Source: Prevotella sp. UBA5387 (GTDB taxonomy: Bacteria; Bacteroidota; Bacteroidia; Bacteroidales; Bacteroidaceae). From it: a stretch of 27,593 nt of DNA. This document shows positions 25,255-27,593 of this stretch, in pieces; position 1 is the stretch's first letter, and each line of letters opens with the position of its first letter. Under the pieces are notes generated by a model, which saw only the letters and a list, made by a program, of their open reading frames with translations, was not told where the DNA came from and did not search any database. Both the position numbers and the translations under genes were made by a program. The DNA is taken from positions 3,716 to 31,308 of the forward strand of contig DHOP01000080.1 of the NCBI GenBank assembly GCA_002407775.1, given 5' to 3'.

Positions 25255-25445
25255 AAAAATAATAAAATGTAAATGTTAAAATGATATTTCTTAAATACTA
25301 TATAATAATCGAATAAATTATCAAAAACATACTAGAGGCTGATAGAGATCAAGGTCAACGGAAGTAATTCAATCCATATCTCCCATGCCCCAATAGATTA
25401 TGCGAAAGCGGTCATTTTATTTATTAAGCCTCACAACGTCTGTTT

Positions 25446-26366
25446 TTATCTATAACGCAATCTCCACAAGAAATGCCATGTACGAAACCATGGCTCCCAA
25501 AGAGCTTCTGAAGGATAGGACCTTACCAGACTCAAATTGTGTAAGGTCTTATACAGAAATCTCTTTATATTAATAGTTCTACCATTATGCTGAAATGCAG
25601 CATTATATTTACCAAAATTTCCACCTTGCAAGATATCTCTCAATAATAAGGTGCCTGATTCCTTGTTTGGTGGAACAAGTAAGTAAGAGGACTTTAACCC
25701 AAGAGTCTCGTTCAAAACATACATCACACTTTGGGCGAATCTATACATTCCCAATCTTTTCAGAATCTTCACGTCCTCCATTCTCTCTTCTTCTGAAAAG
25801 CCTTTCCTCAGAAGATAATAATAATCTATCAATTGCCTAAGCCCTATACCCTCATCGAAATAATGGTGCATGATATGGCAAAGTTGATAAATCCTATTAA
25901 ACGAATCAGTGGGAGCTGGAAAAGTTATTGTGGCATTAATGCCCTTCACATAGACAAGATGCCTAGAAATCTTCTCTTTAAAGTTGTTAAAGTACTTCTG
26001 CAAATATCGATTCTTAATTGGATTATTCAAATAAGATGGAAAAAAATGAACTTCCACAGCAACATTGGCTCTCGTAGGGAAATCAATATGCAAATAAGTC
26101 ATCTTGGCTTGGGGGAAATACTGGTGTACATAGTCCACAATCACCTTTCGGTTCGACTCTCCAGCTTTCTTTTTGGGCCATAACCAAATATCGATATCCC
26201 CTGAAGTTCTATAATAAGGGTCTGGATAATTGAGAGCATTCCCTTGACCCTTTAAGATACAACCATTAAAACCCTCCTTATCGAAAGTATTAGAGAACTT
26301 TGTTGTTTCCTGAAACATCAGTTGATTTCTATTCTTTATCTTATTGACAAGCCCCATCCAAGCCAT
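25446..26366 (-). pseudogene. N-terminally truncated NTP_transf_5-family gene
   Basis: The frame encodes about 306 residues from the ATG at 26366. It shows the family pattern of the 466-1560 protein: ILKGQGNALNYPDP, SGDIDIWLWP, HIMHHYFDEGIGLRQLIDYYYLL and a late GGNFGKYNAAF. Compared with its paralog the first ~62 residues are missing, although the GDID active-site core is complete. Upstream, the DNA changes at once into a Wzx stump that ends at 26377, so this is probably a recombination joint that cut off the 5' end. An earlier TTG at 26384 is preceded by a TAA. The truncated protein might still fold, so activity cannot be excluded. The substrate is unknown. Confidence 0.65.
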
Positions 26367-26376
26367 CACGCAATCT

Positions 26377-26511
26377 TCATCCAAGTGTATTTAGAATAAC
26401 ACGGCTGGTATATAAAGACACACCCATAATTAAGAACATCCTGAAATATAATATCAAGGTGTTCTTAGCTATCCGCTGATTACTTTGAGACGTAATATTA
26501 TCCTGTCCCAT
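26377..26511 (-). pseudogene. Wzx flippase N-terminal stump, 44 codons
   Basis: This frame was found by translating the gap after rmlD. From the ATG at 26511 it reads a Wzx start, SNQRIAKNTLILYFRM, then VSLYTSRVILNTLG and stops. It is the same segment as the stump at 20923-21195 (IAKNTLFLYGRM, VSLYTSRVVLQVLG), but clearly diverged, so the two are not a recent duplication. The stop arises where the sequence switches into the truncated NTP_transf_5 gene. The position directly after rmlD is where a Wzx gene would open a rhamnose-containing locus. It is not functional. Confidence 0.8.
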
Positions 26512-26625
26512 ATATAATCTATTTGAGACTTCTACGAAATCCTAATAAAATAACAAACAATATAACCTGTTATCAGTAAAATATTGCTATATTGTAAAAA
26601 CATGCTTTTGCTATAACTGCTGTTG

Positions 26626-27507
26626 TTATTTCCTTTCTGCAAGACGCTTCATACAGACCTTCAAGGAATTTGTCCAATAAGGTATCTTAATGCCAAACGT
26701 CTTCTTGATTCTTGTTTTATCCAACACCGAATATGCCGGACGATGAACGGGGGACGGGAATTCGTCACTATGGCAGGGCTGAATGTCGCAAGCAGTGTAG
26801 CCGGCAAGAGCAGCTATCTTCTTGGTGAAGTCGTACCAGCTACATACACCCTCATTGCTGTAATGGTAGATGCCTGAATGGCCTTCATATTTGCGGTTTT
26901 CAACGATATCAAAAATGACTTGAGCAAGGTCGAGAGCATAAGTAGGGGTGCCACACTGGTCTATGACTACCTTAACCTGAGGTTTCTCAGCAGTGAGGCG
27001 AAGCATGGTCTTGACGAAGTTTTTACCAAACTCTGAATAGAGCCATGCGGTGCGAATGATGAGATGCTCCACACCAGTTGCAAGGATGTTTTGTTCGCCA
27101 TGGAGTTTGGTGAGGCCATACACGCCAGTGGGTGTACCTTGTTGGTCTTCCTTGCAAGGTGTGTTATAAGGTTCCTTGCCAAAGACATAGTCGGTGCTGA
27201 TGTGCACTATAAGGCCTCCAACTTCTTTCATCGCCTCGGCTAGATAGCCAGGGGCAGTGGCGTTGAGGGTTTCGACAATAGGGCCAGCTGTCTCGGCAGC
27301 ATCAACATTGGTCCAAGCAGCACAATTGATGATGCAACGAATGTCTTGTTCCTTCACCATGCGACGGATATCGTCACGATTAGTGATATCGAGGTGCTCA
27401 TAGCCCTCGCTCACATCAGTGAAGATGTAATTGTCACGACTATTCTTTGAGACGATTTGAATTTCTTGGCCCAACTGGCCGTTGGCACCGGTAACTAATA
27501 TATTCAT
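26626..27507 (-). CDS. rmlD: dTDP-4-dehydrorhamnose reductase
   Basis: This 293-residue protein has the RmlD fold. The N-terminal NAD(P)-binding loop is VTGANGQLGQE (5-15), followed by LDITNRDDI, NCAAWTNVDAAE (61-72), HISTDYVFG (102-110) and the YGLTK catalytic pair, Y130 and K134. It ends with the substrate-side motif HRPAYSVLDKTRIKK. It reduces dTDP-4-dehydro-L-rhamnose to dTDP-L-rhamnose with NADPH, the last step of the rml pathway; rmlA, B and C are expected further upstream, outside the window. Length and start are normal for the family. It supplies rhamnose for the glycosyltransferases of this locus. The 114 bp after it holds nothing before the flippase stump. Confidence 0.95.
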   Translation of the reverse strand: MNILVTGANGQLGQEIQIVSKNSRDNYIFTDVSEGYEHLDITNRDDIRRMVKEQDIRCIINCAAWTNVDAAETAGPIVETLNATAPGYLAEAMKEVGGLIVHISTDYVFGKEPYNTPCKEDQQGTPTGVYGLTKLHGEQNILATGVEHLIIRTAWLYSEFGKNFVKTMLRLTAEKPQVKVVIDQCGTPTYALDLAQVIFDIVENRKYEGHSGIYHYSNEGVCSWYDFTKKIAALAGYTACDIQPCHSDEFPSPVHRPAYSVLDKTRIKKTFGIKIPYWTNSLKVCMKRLAERK

Positions 27508-27550
27508 TGATTAATTTTATATGCTTATTGCAGTTATTATTTTATTTCTC

Positions 27551-27577
27551 ACGCAGATTGCGCAGATGACGCAGATT
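27551..27577. repeat. Three tandem 9-bp units, ACGCAGATT-like
   Basis: Three contiguous units (ACGCAGATT, GCGCAGATG, ACGCAGATT) lie 44 bp upstream of the rmlD start. Similar CGCAGAT-type arrays are common between genes in Bacteroidetes genomes. The window ends 16 bp later, so the array's full size is unknown. Confidence 0.75.
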
Positions 27578-27593
27578 TACCTTGCGGATAGTG

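Overview
The window looks like chromosomal DNA of a member of the Bacteroidales, most likely the Prevotella/Bacteroides group. The reasons are the moderate, patchy GC content, the lack of Shine-Dalgarno sites, the OmpA/OprF-type porin, the small desulforedoxin-like proteins, and the gene families (EpsG, NTP_transf_5, hexapeptide acetyltransferases). Species cannot be fixed from the sequence alone. Every gene I can support lies on the minus strand, so the locus is read from high to low coordinates.

Reading in that direction: (1) 27.6-26.6 kb, rmlD, the last step of dTDP-L-rhamnose synthesis. (2) 26.5-24.1 kb, a 44-residue stump of a Wzx flippase, an N-terminally truncated NTP_transf_5 gene, an intact OmpA-family gene and a good terminator. 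(3) 24.0-21.2 kb, a cargo segment of a 39-residue desulforedoxin-like protein, a pRiA4b ORF-3-family protein, a second 39-residue desulforedoxin-like protein and an FRG-domain protein. (4) 21.2-16.5 kb, a zone mixing live glycan genes with gene debris. It has a second Wzx stump joined in frame to the last codons of an OmpA gene, a decayed hexapeptide acetyltransferase, GT2, a GT-B glycosyltransferase, an intact acetyltransferase, a decayed 5' end of the same GT-B gene, and a 5'-truncated acyltransferase. (5) 16.6-0 kb, a compact polysaccharide operon with many 4-13 bp overlaps: a frameshifted acyltransferase, Wzx, GT4, GT2, GT2, GT4, acetyltransferase, GT2, GT11 fucosyltransferase, a fucosyltransferase-like protein, acyltransferase, an EpsG-type polymerase, GT2, GT4, NTP_transf_5 and a partial GT4.

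Together this is a Wzx/Wzy-dependent capsule or O-antigen locus. Nucleotide sugars (dTDP-rhamnose from rml genes; probably GDP-fucose for the fucosyltransferases) are assembled into a repeat unit on the inner leaflet by the glycosyltransferases and decorated by O-acyl/acetyltransferases. The unit is then flipped by Wzx (13943-15487) and polymerised by the EpsG-like protein (3750-4922). The initiating sugar-phosphate transferase and export genes are not in the window.

The main result of the hunt is that the locus is a recombination mosaic whose joints can still be read. Several short intergenic stretches are recognisable fragments of genes that exist intact elsewhere in the window. There is also an abrupt base-composition break inside one GT2 gene (about 12.06 kb), a single-base frameshift in one acyltransferase, and a perfect 21-bp hairpin inside a GT4 coding sequence. 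I found no tRNA, rRNA, CRISPR array or intact insertion sequence.
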